Below are positions 1 to 8,295 of a stretch of 23,635 nt of DNA, one piece after another (position 1 is the first letter of the stretch; each line of letters begins with the position of its first letter). Below the pieces are notes generated by a model. That model searched no databases and had not been told where the DNA came from. It saw only the letters and a program-made list of their open reading frames with translations. Origin of the DNA: an uncultured Fibrobacter sp. (GTDB lineage Bacteria; Fibrobacterota; Fibrobacteria; Fibrobacterales; Fibrobacteraceae); contig NZ_ONDD01000032.1 of the NCBI RefSeq assembly GCF_900316465.1, positions 1 to 23,635 of the forward strand, in the 5' to 3' direction. A program made the position numbers and the translations under genes.

Positions 1-57
1 CCCCTCATCGCCGATGGTACCTGGCCCACGGGCCCGGGAGAGTAGGTCGCTGCTGGA
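1..57 (+). rRNA. rrf: 5S ribosomal RNA, 3' end (partial)
   Basis: The first bases match the conserved 3' half of bacterial 5S rRNA: a CCGATGGTAC segment, a GC-rich helix and then GGGAGAGTAGGTCGCTGC. The 5' part lies outside the window, so this should be the last gene of an rRNA operon. An intrinsic terminator follows within a few bases. The exact 3' end is estimated to within a few bases, because the pairing 5' end is not visible. Confidence 0.9.
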
Positions 58-62
58 TTCAC

Positions 63-99
63 GGAGCCCCTTGCCTTAAAGGCGAGGGGCTCCTTTTTT
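63..99 (+). terminator. rRNA operon intrinsic terminator
   Basis: GGAGCCCC (63-70) pairs with GGGGCTCC (86-93). An inner GCC/GGC pair encloses a TTAAA loop, and six T follow (94-99). It sits directly behind the 5S rRNA. Confidence 0.92.
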
Positions 100-500
100 G
101 TATATACCGCTCGGCCCTTATGCAGGCAGGTGCCCGTGGCCGGGCCTCGCTCTCGCCGCCACGGCCTGTCAGTACAGGCCGCTTGCCGCTCACAGCCCCT
201 TGCCGCAAACGCCCGAGGGGGCTTTTTTTATGCCCGAATCACGCGGGGTTTTAGGGGAGGAACCCCACCCTGGTGGCCATGCGCACTAAGCGACAAGTCG
301 CTAAGTGCTGTCCGCCCTAGGCGAGGGGGTAATGGAAGACCCGGTGAGAGACTGGCCGATAAGCAAACATTAGAGGCCGAAGGCCGAATCCATGTTTGCG
401 TTCGGAGCAGGCTCGAGCAGGGGCTGGAATTAGGGGGATGCTTCCCCCCCCCCTTTTTCATATGTAGACATTCTTTTTTACTTACAAATTAATACAGAGT
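100..500. other. GC-rich structured stretch without a gene
   Basis: No reading frame here looks protein-like; translations are arginine- and proline-rich. The stretch is dense in inverted repeats. A 12-bp stem with one mismatch spans 283-308. GCAAACAT (363-370) pairs with ATGTTTGC (392-399) around a GGCC-GAA-GGCC core. A GGGGGA hairpin at 433-448 runs into a C10 tract and five T (449-458). It could be rRNA-operon trailer, a structured RNA or decayed sequence; I cannot tell which. Confidence 0.5.
194..229 (+). terminator. second terminator-like hairpin, near-copy of the 5S terminator
   Basis: AGCCCC (194-199) pairs with GGGGCT (218-223), followed by a run of T (223-229). The stem begins AGCCCCTTGCC, the same bases as the 5S terminator upstream, so it may be a degraded duplicate or a back-up terminator. 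No gene lies between the two. Confidence 0.65.
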
Positions 501-553
501 GGAATATTCCAATCTGGAACTTTGACAATCTGTCCATTGCAATTTTCATATTG
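501..553 (+). promoter_or_regulatory. candidate promoter and palindrome before the small membrane peptide
   Basis: A perfect 10-bp palindrome GGAATATTCC (501-510) lies just upstream of TTTGACA (521-527). CATATTG at 547-553 could serve as a weak -7/-10 element. The only gene served is the 35-codon frame at 640. The palindrome could be an operator; this is inferred from position only. Confidence 0.35.
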
Positions 554-639
554 CATTGGTTTTTCGCGTGTGCGAATTATACTTTGATATCAGGTTGGTA
601 ACGCGATTAAGCGCTCCGTTTGGTATGAGAGGTTGTGTT

Positions 640-747
640 ATGGAAAATAATGAAATCAAAATCAGGAAACTGAGTCCCATTGTCGAAACTATCTGGGGCG
701 TCCTAATTTTAGTATCGAGTCTTGTTCTGCTTTTTGTAGGCGGCTAG
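640..747 (+). CDS. 35-residue single-pass membrane peptide, hypothetical
   Basis: I do not recognise this peptide. The start at 640 was chosen over upstream in-frame starts at 556 and 625 because AGAGG (628-632) is well spaced before it. The product has a charged N-terminus rich in Asn, Lys and Glu, then one hydrophobic helix from about residue 19 (WGVLILVSSLVLLFVGG) that ends the protein. Such C-terminally anchored mini-proteins often bind a larger membrane partner, but no partner is evident nearby. It converges on the TPR-like gene, with 22 bases between them. Its small size makes the call uncertain. Confidence 0.5.
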   Translation: MENNEIKIRKLSPIVETIWGVLILVSSLVLLFVGG

Positions 748-769
748 CTCTACGATAAGCCACACGGTC

Positions 770-1777
770 TTACGACTTCCAGAGCGAAGGAATCGGGCTG
801 TGTGCGTCGTAGATGTCTTCGGCGTCGCGGAGCGGTTCGGACTTGCTCTTGAGCGGAAGCATGCGGTGTGCGTCTTGGTTTGCGGTCGGGTGATTAGCGA
901 CCGCTTTCTTGTACCAGCGCAGAGCCATGTTATAGATTCTTGCGCGTTCCAAGATTTTTCCAATAGCCACATTCAGGTTTGCAAATGTTTCGCTATCGCT
1001 GTCGCTGAATTTTGCAAATCGATCGAATTCCTGTTCCCAGTATTCAATTTCTTCATAGCAGGGCGGCACAGCCGACTCTGCTATGTTTATTTCTTCGACC
1101 ATTGCGGTAGAAAGTTTGGGATCTGCCTTCACGATATTCTGGATAGCCAATGCGAGCTCCCTGCGGCCTGTTGCAGTCGCAATCTTGAGCCAGGGGGCAT
1201 AATAGCGTGCCATGCCGTAAAGGGCGTTCATACGCTCCAGAGATTCGTTTGCGCATGCGCAGCCGGCTGCCTTGGCTTTCTTGTACCATTCAGCGGCGTG
1301 GGCGTATTCGCCTGCGTTTTCGCAAATTTGTCCGAATTCGTTTGCGAGTGTTCCGTTTGCGGCTTCCTGCAAGGCGGCGCTTTCGGAAGCGGTAGTGTCG
1401 CCGATTTCAAATTCGTTGGCCTTCTGGTACATCTCGTAGCAGGCTTCCAGCGCTTTTGCCTGCCTGAAATACTGTGCGAGGGCGAGTGCCAGCTGTTTGG
1501 TAATGGGCGGGTTCTGCACGGCGTATCCGGACCATTCTTCGACTTCGCCTGCGGGCGGAACGGCCGTGGTGTCGTTGCCTGCGTTCACGGCGTCGGCGTG
1601 TCCTTTGGCCTGGTTGATTTTTTCAAGGGCCTTGAGGCCTGCCGGTGTAGAAGTATCCGGGGCGGGTGCGTTTACAATGATGTTGAGCAATGCGCGTGCA
1701 ATGGAAAAGTGTCCCTGGTTCTTGGCCATGACAAGGCGGCTGTAGTAGCTGGGGATGGTCGATGTATCCAATTGCAT
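770..1777 (-). CDS. TPR/Sel1-like repeat protein
   Basis: The 335-residue product is rich in Ala, Glu and Tyr and contains helix-turn-helix repeats of the TPR/Sel1 kind. The clearest is near residues 155-175 (YAHAAEWYKKAKAAG), and a second is near 285-300 (MALRWYKKAVANHP). No signal peptide or membrane helix is visible, so it is probably cytoplasmic and acts as a protein-binding scaffold; the partner is unknown. The start is supported by AAGAGGG about six bases upstream. It is divergent from sbcDC, with a 166-base gap holding both promoters. An upstream TTTG-N18-TATTATAC on the minus strand fits a promoter. Confidence 0.75.
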   Translation of the reverse strand: MQLDTSTIPSYYSRLVMAKNQGHFSIARALLNIIVNAPAPDTSTPAGLKALEKINQAKGHADAVNAGNDTTAVPPAGEVEEWSGYAVQNPPITKQLALALAQYFRQAKALEACYEMYQKANEFEIGDTTASESAALQEAANGTLANEFGQICENAGEYAHAAEWYKKAKAAGCACANESLERMNALYGMARYYAPWLKIATATGRRELALAIQNIVKADPKLSTAMVEEINIAESAVPPCYEEIEYWEQEFDRFAKFSDSDSETFANLNVAIGKILERARIYNMALRWYKKAVANHPTANQDAHRMLPLKSKSEPLRDAEDIYDAHSPIPSLWKS

Positions 1778-1820
1778 TTTGCCCTCTTATAAAATCTTTT
1801 ACATTACGCTTTTTACAGGA

Positions 1821-1850
1821 GTATAATAGAAATTTTTGTTTATTTGCAAA
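1821..1850 (-). promoter_or_regulatory. promoter of the TPR-like gene
   Basis: On the minus strand, TTTG (complement of 1847-1850) is followed after 18 bases by TATTATAC (complement of 1821-1828). The spacing fits a -33/-7 pair of the Bacteroidota type. It predicts a leader of roughly 40 bases. Confidence 0.5.
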
Positions 1851-1895
1851 TGAGAGAAAATCGAAAAATGTCATTTTTTGTACTATACATAAATC

Positions 1896-1902
1896 TATAT
1901 TG
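1896..1902 (+). promoter_or_regulatory. sbcDC promoter -7 element (candidate)
   Basis: TATATTG lies about 40 bases before the sbcD start. A TTTG at 1877-1880 is only 15 bases upstream, shorter than the usual spacing, so the -33 element is uncertain. Confidence 0.4.
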
Positions 1903-1943
1903 TGACTCTATAAGAGATGTAGGTGTTTAAAGAGGTACCTGAA

Positions 1944-3131
1944 GTGAAATTGATCCATACGGCAGACCTGCACATCGGAAAGAGCGTGTGCGAGCATTCG
2001 ATGCTCGACGAACAGAGGCATATTCTGGCCGAAATCCTGAAAGCGGTAGAAACGGAAAAGCCCGAGGCGCTGCTGGTTGCAGGCGATGTTTACGACAAGT
2101 CGGTTCCTTCTGCCGATGCGGTTGCCGTGCTGGACGATTTTTTGGTGAAGCTCTCCAAGACGGGTACTAAGGTGTTCGTGCTGAGCGGTAACCACGATTC
2201 CGCAGAACGTCTTGCCTTTGGCGGTAGGCTCATGAACGATCGCGGCGTGTACATGTCGCAGGTGTATTCTGGCTCCTTTATGCCTGTCACGCTCAAGGAC
2301 GATTTTGGCGAGGTCGACGTGTGGTTGCTTCCGTTTGTGCGTCCGGCCGCAGTGCGCGCATGCCTCAAGAGCGATGAAGAACGTGGCGAGGTCGTGGACT
2401 ATACCTCTGCCATGCGAATGGCGATTGCGCAGATGAATTTTACGCCGGGGCGTCGCAACGTACTTTTGGCACACCAGTTCGTAACGGGTGCCGAACGGAG
2501 TGATTCCGAAGAAAATGTGGGTGGCCTCGACAATGTGGATGCATCTGTTTTCGATGGCTTTGACTACGTGGCGCTCGGGCATATCCATAAGCCGCAGAAT
2601 GTAGCGAAAGATGAATCCGGAGTGGCACGTGTGCGTTACAGCGGGACGCCTCTCAAGTATTCATTGTCCGAGAAGGATCACAAGAAATCCTTGACGGTTA
2701 TCGAACTGGGCGCGAAGGCGGATGCGGGCCTTTCTGAAATTGCAGTTCACGAAATTCCGCTTACGCCGAAGCATGATGTGCGTGAAATCCGCGGGACCTT
2801 TGCTGAACTCGTGTCGCCGGATTTTCAGCGCGGGCAACTGACTGAAGGGCTCAAGCCGGACGATTACATTTACGTCAAGTTGACGGATGAGAATGACGTG
2901 CCCGATGCCGCCTTGAAGTTACGCGGCATATACCCGAACTTGATGATGCTCGATTATGACAACGAGCGCACCCGCAATCAAAAGATTGTAGTTGGGGAAG
3001 GCAAGGCGGAACAGAAAACGCCGATGCAATTGTTCTCTGAATTCTTTACGGACATGACCAAGCGCGAACTGAATGAAGAGGAATGCGAATTCGTGCGCGA
3101 TATGATTGATTGTATCTGGGAGGCTAAATGA
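1944..3131 (+). CDS. sbcD: SbcD, nuclease subunit of the SbcCD exonuclease
   Basis: This is a Mre11-type metallophosphoesterase that, with SbcC, cleaves hairpins and blocked DNA ends. With this start the protein has 395 residues, close to the family norm. The phosphoesterase motifs appear in order: D8-L-H10 at the N-terminus, GDVYD, GNHD (N83-H84-D85) and GHIH before residue 220. A C-terminal capping region follows. The frame is open from a GTG at 1923, but the GTG at 1944 is preferred. It has AAAGAGG at 1929-1935 with eight bases of spacing, and the protein then begins VKLIHTADLH, as in known SbcD proteins. The stop overlaps the sbcC start (ATGA), so the two are translationally coupled. Confidence 0.95.
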   Translation: MKLIHTADLHIGKSVCEHSMLDEQRHILAEILKAVETEKPEALLVAGDVYDKSVPSADAVAVLDDFLVKLSKTGTKVFVLSGNHDSAERLAFGGRLMNDRGVYMSQVYSGSFMPVTLKDDFGEVDVWLLPFVRPAAVRACLKSDEERGEVVDYTSAMRMAIAQMNFTPGRRNVLLAHQFVTGAERSDSEENVGGLDNVDASVFDGFDYVALGHIHKPQNVAKDESGVARVRYSGTPLKYSLSEKDHKKSLTVIELGAKADAGLSEIAVHEIPLTPKHDVREIRGTFAELVSPDFQRGQLTEGLKPDDYIYVKLTDENDVPDAALKLRGIYPNLMMLDYDNERTRNQKIVVGEGKAEQKTPMQLFSEFFTDMTKRELNEEECEFVRDMIDCIWEAK

Positions 3132-5935
3132 GACCGACAAAATTGATTATATCGGCATTTGGCCCTTATGCAGACCGTACGCTTATTGATATGGACAAGC
3201 TTGGCATGAGCGGGCTTTACCTGATTTCGGGCGATACCGGTGCCGGCAAGACGACGATTTTCGATGCGATTACGTATGCCTTGTATGGCCGTGCAAGTGG
3301 CGACAGCCGCGACGATGCAAAGCTGTTCCGTTGTTTGAATGCAAAGCCTGAAACAAAGACCGAAGTCGACTTGACATTCATGTATGCGGGGAAGGTTTAC
3401 CGCATTGTGCGCAATCCCGAATACATGCGCCCTAAAGCCCGCGGCGAGGGCTTTACGAAAGAAGCGGCGTCAGTCACGTTGTATTACCCTGATGCAAGCG
3501 GTAAGCAGGGGCCTACGAGCCGTTCGGTAAGCAAGGAGAAAGATGTTGCTGCCGCGGTGCAAGAAATCATCGGAATCGACCGCGACCAGTTTACCAAAAT
3601 CGCGATGATCGCCCAAGGCGATTTCATGAAGGTATTGCTTTCGTCGACAGATGAGCGCAAGAAGATTTTCCGCAAGATTTTCAAGACGGACAAGTTCAAC
3701 GCCCTGCAAGATGAACTCAAGAAGCGTGCAAACGAAATGGATCGGCAGTGCAGCGATAGTGAATCGACTGCATGCACGATGATTGCACAAATCCAGTGTG
3801 GTGAAAATTCTGCCCAAGCCGAAACCTTGGTGCAGGCCAAGAACTTGGCAGCCCAAAGGCAGGTGGCGGATTGGCAAGGCGTTTGCGATATGACGCAAGC
3901 GATTCTTGACGAAGACAGTCTGTCGCTCAAAAATGTTCAGGCCAAACTTGAAGAAAGCGCAAAAAAACTTGCCGATATAGACAAGGAACTTGGCCGTGCG
4001 CAGAATATTCAAAAGACTCGCGATGCGCTCAAGAAGGCAAGCGACGAACTGGAAAAGATTCTGCCGACACTTGCTCCGCTGAAAGAAGCGAAGCTTGCCG
4101 CCGAAGGTAAACAGCCGGAACGCGACAGTTTGCAGGAACGAATTACGACGCTCAAGAATTCGCTTCTTGAATACGACAAGCTGGAATCGTATCGCACAGA
4201 AGCTAAGCAGAAAGAAGTCGCGATTAAGGGCCTTGAAACAAAGCTGAACTCGAACCGTGAATCCATAGACAACCTTAAGGCGACAATTACAAACCTAGAG
4301 GCTGAATCGGCAACCTTGGGCGATGCTGGAACCAAGAAGCTGGAACTGATTGCGCAAAACGATAAATTTAAAGCAAGGCAAGAAGACCTGCAGAAAGTGG
4401 GCCGGAATGTCAAGGAACTGTCTACGCTTGTCGATGCATTTGAAAATGCAAAGAATGCATACATTACTGCCGATGGAGACTACTGGAAAATCAGTGACGA
4501 TTACGAAGCGAAGAATCGTGCCTTCTTGAATGAACAGGCGGGAATCATTGCTGAAACTTTGGTAGAAAACGAACCCTGCCCGGTGTGCGGTTCTACAAGC
4601 CATCCGCATAAGGCTTGCAAGTCGGTAGAGGCTCCGAGCCAGGCGGAATTGGAACAGCTCAAGAAGATTGTTTCGAAAGCAGAAGCGGAACGCAACGAAA
4701 AGAACGCGTTGGCTTCGCAAGCAAGGGGCAAGTTCGAAGAAAAACAATTGGCGGTGCAGACGCTTGTGCAGGAACTTTTTGGCGAGTGCACTCTGGAAGA
4801 GGCGCGTGAACGCGGCAATACGGAGTATGCCGAGAACCGCGACAAGATGGCAACGCTTACTTTGGCGATATCGAAGGAAGAAGAACGCGAAAAGCGAAAG
4901 GTATTCCTTGAAAAGAATATTCCGGAAAAGCGTGCGGAATTGGAGAAGTTGCAAACTTCATCAACCGAAATGGAAAAACAGATTTCGGGCTTGAAGGCCG
5001 AGGTGCAATCTTGCTCGGCGGCGGCAGAAGAGCTTTCGAAAAAGCTTGCCTTTGAAAGCAAGGCGGACGCTGAAAAGCAGATTCGCGAAACGCAGGCGGT
5101 GTTTGACAGCTCCAAACGCGAACTTGAAAAGGCGACAGCCGCATTCACTGAATGCGAAAAGCAAGTGAACGAATTGAATGCAGGCAAGGTGACGCTTGCC
5201 TCGCAACTGGAGAATGCTCCGGCGTATGACATTGCCGCATTGCAGGCGAGCCGCGACCAGGTCGCCGAGGCGCACAATGCGCTCGCGCATTCGCAGAATA
5301 ATATTTCTGCCCGTCTTGCTGGTAACAAGAGTGCGCTTGGTCAAATCAGCAAGACGGTGGGTGCGCTCGGCGAGCAACTCCGCAGGCGCGCATGGATTAG
5401 GAATCTGTCCGATACTGCAAACGGTGGGCTTTCGGGCCAGGGCAAGGTGATGCTTGAAACCTACGTGCAAGCGTCTTACTTTGACCGCATTGTGAGTCGC
5501 GCAAATATCCGCTTCCGTCTTCTTTCAAACGGCCAGTACGAACTGGTTCGCCGCAAAGATGCTGCCAATAACAGGAGCCAAAGCGGCCTCGACTTGAACG
5601 TACTTGACCATTCAAGCGGCAAGGAACGCGAAGTCAAGACGCTTAGCGGTGGCGAAAGTTTCTTGGCGTCACTCTCGCTTGCCTTGGGCCTTGCCGACGA
5701 AGTGCAAAGTTACGCCGGCGGAATCCAGCTTGACACCATGTTTGTGGACGAAGGCTTTGGTTCGCTTGACGAAGAAGCCCTGAAGAATGCAATCAACACG
5801 TTGCAGAATCTTGCAGGCGACAATCGCCTGGTAGGCATTATCAGTCACGTGAACGAGCTTGAACACAAGATTGATAAAATCGTCCGTGTCAAGAAAGACG
5901 AGAACAAAATCAGTCGCGTATCAATCGAGATATAA
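3128..5935 (+). CDS. sbcC: SbcC, SMC/Rad50-like ATPase subunit of SbcCD
   Basis: This 935-residue ATPase drives the SbcCD nuclease. The Walker A motif GDTGAGKTT is at residues 35-43. A long Glu/Lys-rich coiled coil follows, interrupted by the zinc-hook CPVCG (C484, C487) that joins two molecules. The coil returns to the C-terminal head, with the LSGGES signature at 839-844 and Walker B MFVDEGFGS (D874, E875). It overlaps sbcD by four bases and should be co-transcribed with it. The gene is intact and of normal family length. A palindromic terminator directly follows the stop. Confidence 0.96.
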   Translation: MRPTKLIISAFGPYADRTLIDMDKLGMSGLYLISGDTGAGKTTIFDAITYALYGRASGDSRDDAKLFRCLNAKPETKTEVDLTFMYAGKVYRIVRNPEYMRPKARGEGFTKEAASVTLYYPDASGKQGPTSRSVSKEKDVAAAVQEIIGIDRDQFTKIAMIAQGDFMKVLLSSTDERKKIFRKIFKTDKFNALQDELKKRANEMDRQCSDSESTACTMIAQIQCGENSAQAETLVQAKNLAAQRQVADWQGVCDMTQAILDEDSLSLKNVQAKLEESAKKLADIDKELGRAQNIQKTRDALKKASDELEKILPTLAPLKEAKLAAEGKQPERDSLQERITTLKNSLLEYDKLESYRTEAKQKEVAIKGLETKLNSNRESIDNLKATITNLEAESATLGDAGTKKLELIAQNDKFKARQEDLQKVGRNVKELSTLVDAFENAKNAYITADGDYWKISDDYEAKNRAFLNEQAGIIAETLVENEPCPVCGSTSHPHKACKSVEAPSQAELEQLKKIVSKAEAERNEKNALASQARGKFEEKQLAVQTLVQELFGECTLEEARERGNTEYAENRDKMATLTLAISKEEEREKRKVFLEKNIPEKRAELEKLQTSSTEMEKQISGLKAEVQSCSAAAEELSKKLAFESKADAEKQIRETQAVFDSSKRELEKATAAFTECEKQVNELNAGKVTLASQLENAPAYDIAALQASRDQVAEAHNALAHSQNNISARLAGNKSALGQISKTVGALGEQLRRRAWIRNLSDTANGGLSGQGKVMLETYVQASYFDRIVSRANIRFRLLSNGQYELVRRKDAANNRSQSGLDLNVLDHSSGKEREVKTLSGGESFLASLSLALGLADEVQSYAGGIQLDTMFVDEGFGSLDEEALKNAINTLQNLAGDNRLVGIISHVNELEHKIDKIVRVKKDENKISRVSIEI

Positions 5936-5970
5936 AAAAAGGCTCCTTAAGGAGCCTTCATTTTTACAGA
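5934..5970. terminator. bidirectional intrinsic terminator
   Basis: A perfect palindrome AAGGCTCCTTAAGGAGCCTT (5939-5958) is preceded by A7 and followed by a T-rich stretch. It can end both sbcC (plus) and the transglutaminase-like lipoprotein gene (minus) between the two convergent stops. Confidence 0.88.
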
Positions 5971-5975
5971 AATTT

Positions 5976-7457
5976 TTACGGGATATCGTTTGGCAGAATT
6001 CCGAATTCTCGGGCTTTGCTGATATCGATGACTCTAGATTCTCCGGAATCAAAATTACCGTCTTCGACTTCATCGGCATATTTCAATTGAGCGCTGAGGT
6101 TTGCTTGATCGGCTGTTGCGTTCGGATCGCCGAGCATGGTGGTTTCCATGAAGTCGAGGATCTTGCTGTTCTTCTCGACACGCCAGCCTACAAAGGCGTG
6201 CCCAGGGATTTCAATGATAAGGGCTTGCATGCCGAGCGCTTCGAGTATCGATGCGAACAACATGGCTGTCTCAATACAAAGTCCATCACGGCTGCGCAGC
6301 ACTTCGACGGGGTAGTTTATTTTTTGGGCGTTTACTCCGGCTCCGTCGTTTTGTACATAGTGGATGCCACGCTTGTGCAAGACGTTGAAGACTGCTTTTG
6401 CGACACGTCTGGAGCTGTAGGGGACTGATTCGTCTTCGGCGTATTTCTGGTAAATTTTTACCGTGCTGTCGGGTAGTTCGCCCTTAAGTTCGTTCAAGAT
6501 CGTGCTGATCGAATCCATGCCCGGCGTTACCCATACTGCTTCCCATAAATGGGGATTGGGGATACCGACGAGTTCGCCGCCATTAATTTGCATCGGGTAT
6601 ATTTTCGTGGCTTTCGAAGAAGAGTGGAAAAGAATTTCCTGATCATTTTCGAGGGCGTATACGCGATTTTGGAACTGGACAGATTGCGGAGCTGTAAGAG
6701 CGAGCAATGCCTCATTGTTGAAGTGGAATGTGGGGGCGAGTAATTCGCTTGCGTCGGGGTTTACGACAGTTGTAACCGTAGCGGTATCGGTAAAGCCTTC
6801 AATCCATGATTTGAGCAGAACCTTTTTCCAGCGGCAGGGCACCTTAGAATTGCCCGCTTCGCATGTATTACGAACTTTTATCGAAATCGGCATCGGATAG
6901 TCGGTACCATCGCTTGCGGTAAAGTCCTTATACATTAAGGGGTATTGGTTTGCAAATGCGCCATAGATATTTTCTTTAGATGTCCATATATAAGCGTCTA
7001 ACGTGCGAATGGCATTTTTTGTATAAATGTCGGTATAGACGCTGTCGTACAGTTTTTTGTAAAGCGAATCGTAGTTGGCTTGATTGAGGCTATCGATGAG
7101 TGCCTGGCGTGTTGAATCCATCCAGGTTGTGCCATAGGCGTTGTCGAAAAGAATCTTGTAGACCGTGTCAACGTAGGGTTCGGCATACAGGCTATCCCAA
7201 AGCGTGCCCGTGATTTCATCGCGCAGGACTTTAGCCAGCGAATCTATGTTGACTTCGATGGCGTCCTTACCGTCTTTGCCATCCTTGCCGTCCTTACCAT
7301 TTTTGCCGTTTTCACCATCGATGCCGTTTTCACCCTTTGCGCCGGCAATGCCGTCTTTTCCGTCTTCGCCGGAGCAGGCGGTAAGCATAAAGCATGAAAT
7401 GATTGTGATGAGGCTGGCATTAAAAATACGTTTGTATAACTTAGTAGGAATATGCAT
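5976..7457 (-). CDS. lipoprotein with collagen-like stalk and transglutaminase-like domain
   Basis: The protein has 493 residues. A lipoprotein signal ends in LTAC with C28. Twelve uninterrupted Gly-X-Y triplets follow (residues 30-65, mostly GKD/GEN). A Tyr/Asp/Ser-rich segment with repeated DSLY-like motifs comes next (about 70-145). The C-terminal part has a transglutaminase/cysteine-protease-like core: C394 in DGLCIETAM, H420 in PGHAFVGW and D435 in ILDFMET form a plausible Cys-His-Asp triad. It is probably an envelope or surface enzyme; the substrate is unknown. AAAGGAGAA before the ATG supports the start. It lies 35 bases behind the ttcA-like gene and may be read from it. Confidence 0.8.
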   Translation of the reverse strand: MHIPTKLYKRIFNASLITIISCFMLTACSGEDGKDGIAGAKGENGIDGENGKNGKDGKDGKDGKDAIEVNIDSLAKVLRDEITGTLWDSLYAEPYVDTVYKILFDNAYGTTWMDSTRQALIDSLNQANYDSLYKKLYDSVYTDIYTKNAIRTLDAYIWTSKENIYGAFANQYPLMYKDFTASDGTDYPMPISIKVRNTCEAGNSKVPCRWKKVLLKSWIEGFTDTATVTTVVNPDASELLAPTFHFNNEALLALTAPQSVQFQNRVYALENDQEILFHSSSKATKIYPMQINGGELVGIPNPHLWEAVWVTPGMDSISTILNELKGELPDSTVKIYQKYAEDESVPYSSRRVAKAVFNVLHKRGIHYVQNDGAGVNAQKINYPVEVLRSRDGLCIETAMLFASILEALGMQALIIEIPGHAFVGWRVEKNSKILDFMETTMLGDPNATADQANLSAQLKYADEVEDGNFDSGESRVIDISKAREFGILPNDIP

Positions 7458-7492
7458 AAGTTCTCCTTTCCTCTAACAATAAAATAATTTAT

Positions 7493-8215
7493 TTACAACA
7501 AGTAGTCCATGCGTATGTTGCGCATGCTTTCAAAAAGGTTTGCCTTCAGGGTGGAATTCCCCTTGGTCAAGCTCTTGATTTCTTCGCGGATTGATTTGCG
7601 GTGCGATGCCTTCGAGAATTCGCAGGTGCAAGTGAACTTGCGGATGTCTGCGTCTTCGGCGTATTCGATGATTTCGGATTCTTCGCAGTAACACAGCGGG
7701 CGGATAATGCTGCAGGGATACTTTTCATAAGGGACCATGGGCGGCATGCCGCTGAATTCGCCCTTGTACAGCATGTTCATCAGAAGAGTCTCTACGATGT
7801 CGTCCATGTGGTGGCCGAGCGCAATCTTGTTGTAACCGTTTTCGCGGGCGAACTTGATAAGCTCGGTGCGGCGCTGCGTACTGCACCAATAGCAATTGAG
7901 CTTGCGGCCTTCTTTAAGGCGACCTTCTACAGCGACGTCTTTAAAGAAGAACGGGATCTGCGGGTATTGCTCTGCCATGCGCTGCAAAAATTCGCGCGGA
8001 GCCTTGTCGGCAAAGTCGCTTTGAATATGAATCGCGCCGATTTCGCAATTGGGCAAGAACTTTCCCATGCGGCTGGCAAGTTCCATCAGGAGCACGCTGG
8101 AATCCTTACCGCCACTCACGGCGACAAGCACCTTATCTCCGTCTTCAATCAGGTTGAAGTCATGGAGTGCCTTGGTGATTTTCTTGCTGATGCGTTTACG
8201 GATGGCGTTGGACAT
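7493..8215 (-). CDS. ttcA: TtcA-like tRNA 2-thiocytidine synthetase (PP-loop ATPase)
   Basis: The open frame begins far upstream, inside dnaN, but the family-like start MSNAIRKRISKK is at 8215, giving 240 residues. The PP-loop SGGKDS is at residues 34-39. The cysteine pair C108-x-x-C111 (CYWC) and the later CTC (C196/C198) match the iron-sulfur ligands of the TtcA family, which adenylates and thiolates C32 of certain tRNAs. GHHMDD (134-139) is also typical. No strong ribosome site precedes the start. A terminator separates it from dnaN, so it needs its own promoter or read-through. Another PP-loop thiolase subfamily is possible. Confidence 0.78.
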   Translation of the reverse strand: MSNAIRKRISKKITKALHDFNLIEDGDKVLVAVSGGKDSSVLLMELASRMGKFLPNCEIGAIHIQSDFADKAPREFLQRMAEQYPQIPFFFKDVAVEGRLKEGRKLNCYWCSTQRRTELIKFARENGYNKIALGHHMDDIVETLLMNMLYKGEFSGMPPMVPYEKYPCSIIRPLCYCEESEIIEYAEDADIRKFTCTCEFSKASHRKSIREEIKSLTKGNSTLKANLFESMRNIRMDYLL

Positions 8216-8238
8216 ATAAATAGTAGAAAGTGGTTTTG

Positions 8239-8265
8239 AAAAAAGGGCTCGCAAGTGCGAAGCCC
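8239..8265 (-). terminator. terminator downstream of dnaN
   Basis: On the minus strand GGGCT and CGCA pair with TGCG and AGCCC with one bulged base. A run of six T follows (complement of 8239-8244). It lies between the dnaN stop and the ttcA-like start. The plus strand also has five T after the hairpin, so it could work both ways. Confidence 0.75.
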
Positions 8266-8295
8266 TTTTTAATTTGTTTGTAACCCGTCTGATCC

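Noticed and set aside
130..492. 120-codon frame after the 5S rRNA
   Set aside because: Low-quality Arg/Pro/Gly-rich translation running through terminator hairpins and the C10 tract.
800..1792. Long plus-strand open frame opposite the TPR-like gene
   Set aside because: Its product is Cys/Phe/Val-rich with no family pattern; the minus-strand frame has helical repeats and a ribosome site.
1923..1943. Earlier GTG start for sbcD
   Set aside because: The GTG at 1944 has a well-spaced ribosome site and gives the family N-terminus; the earlier one has neither.
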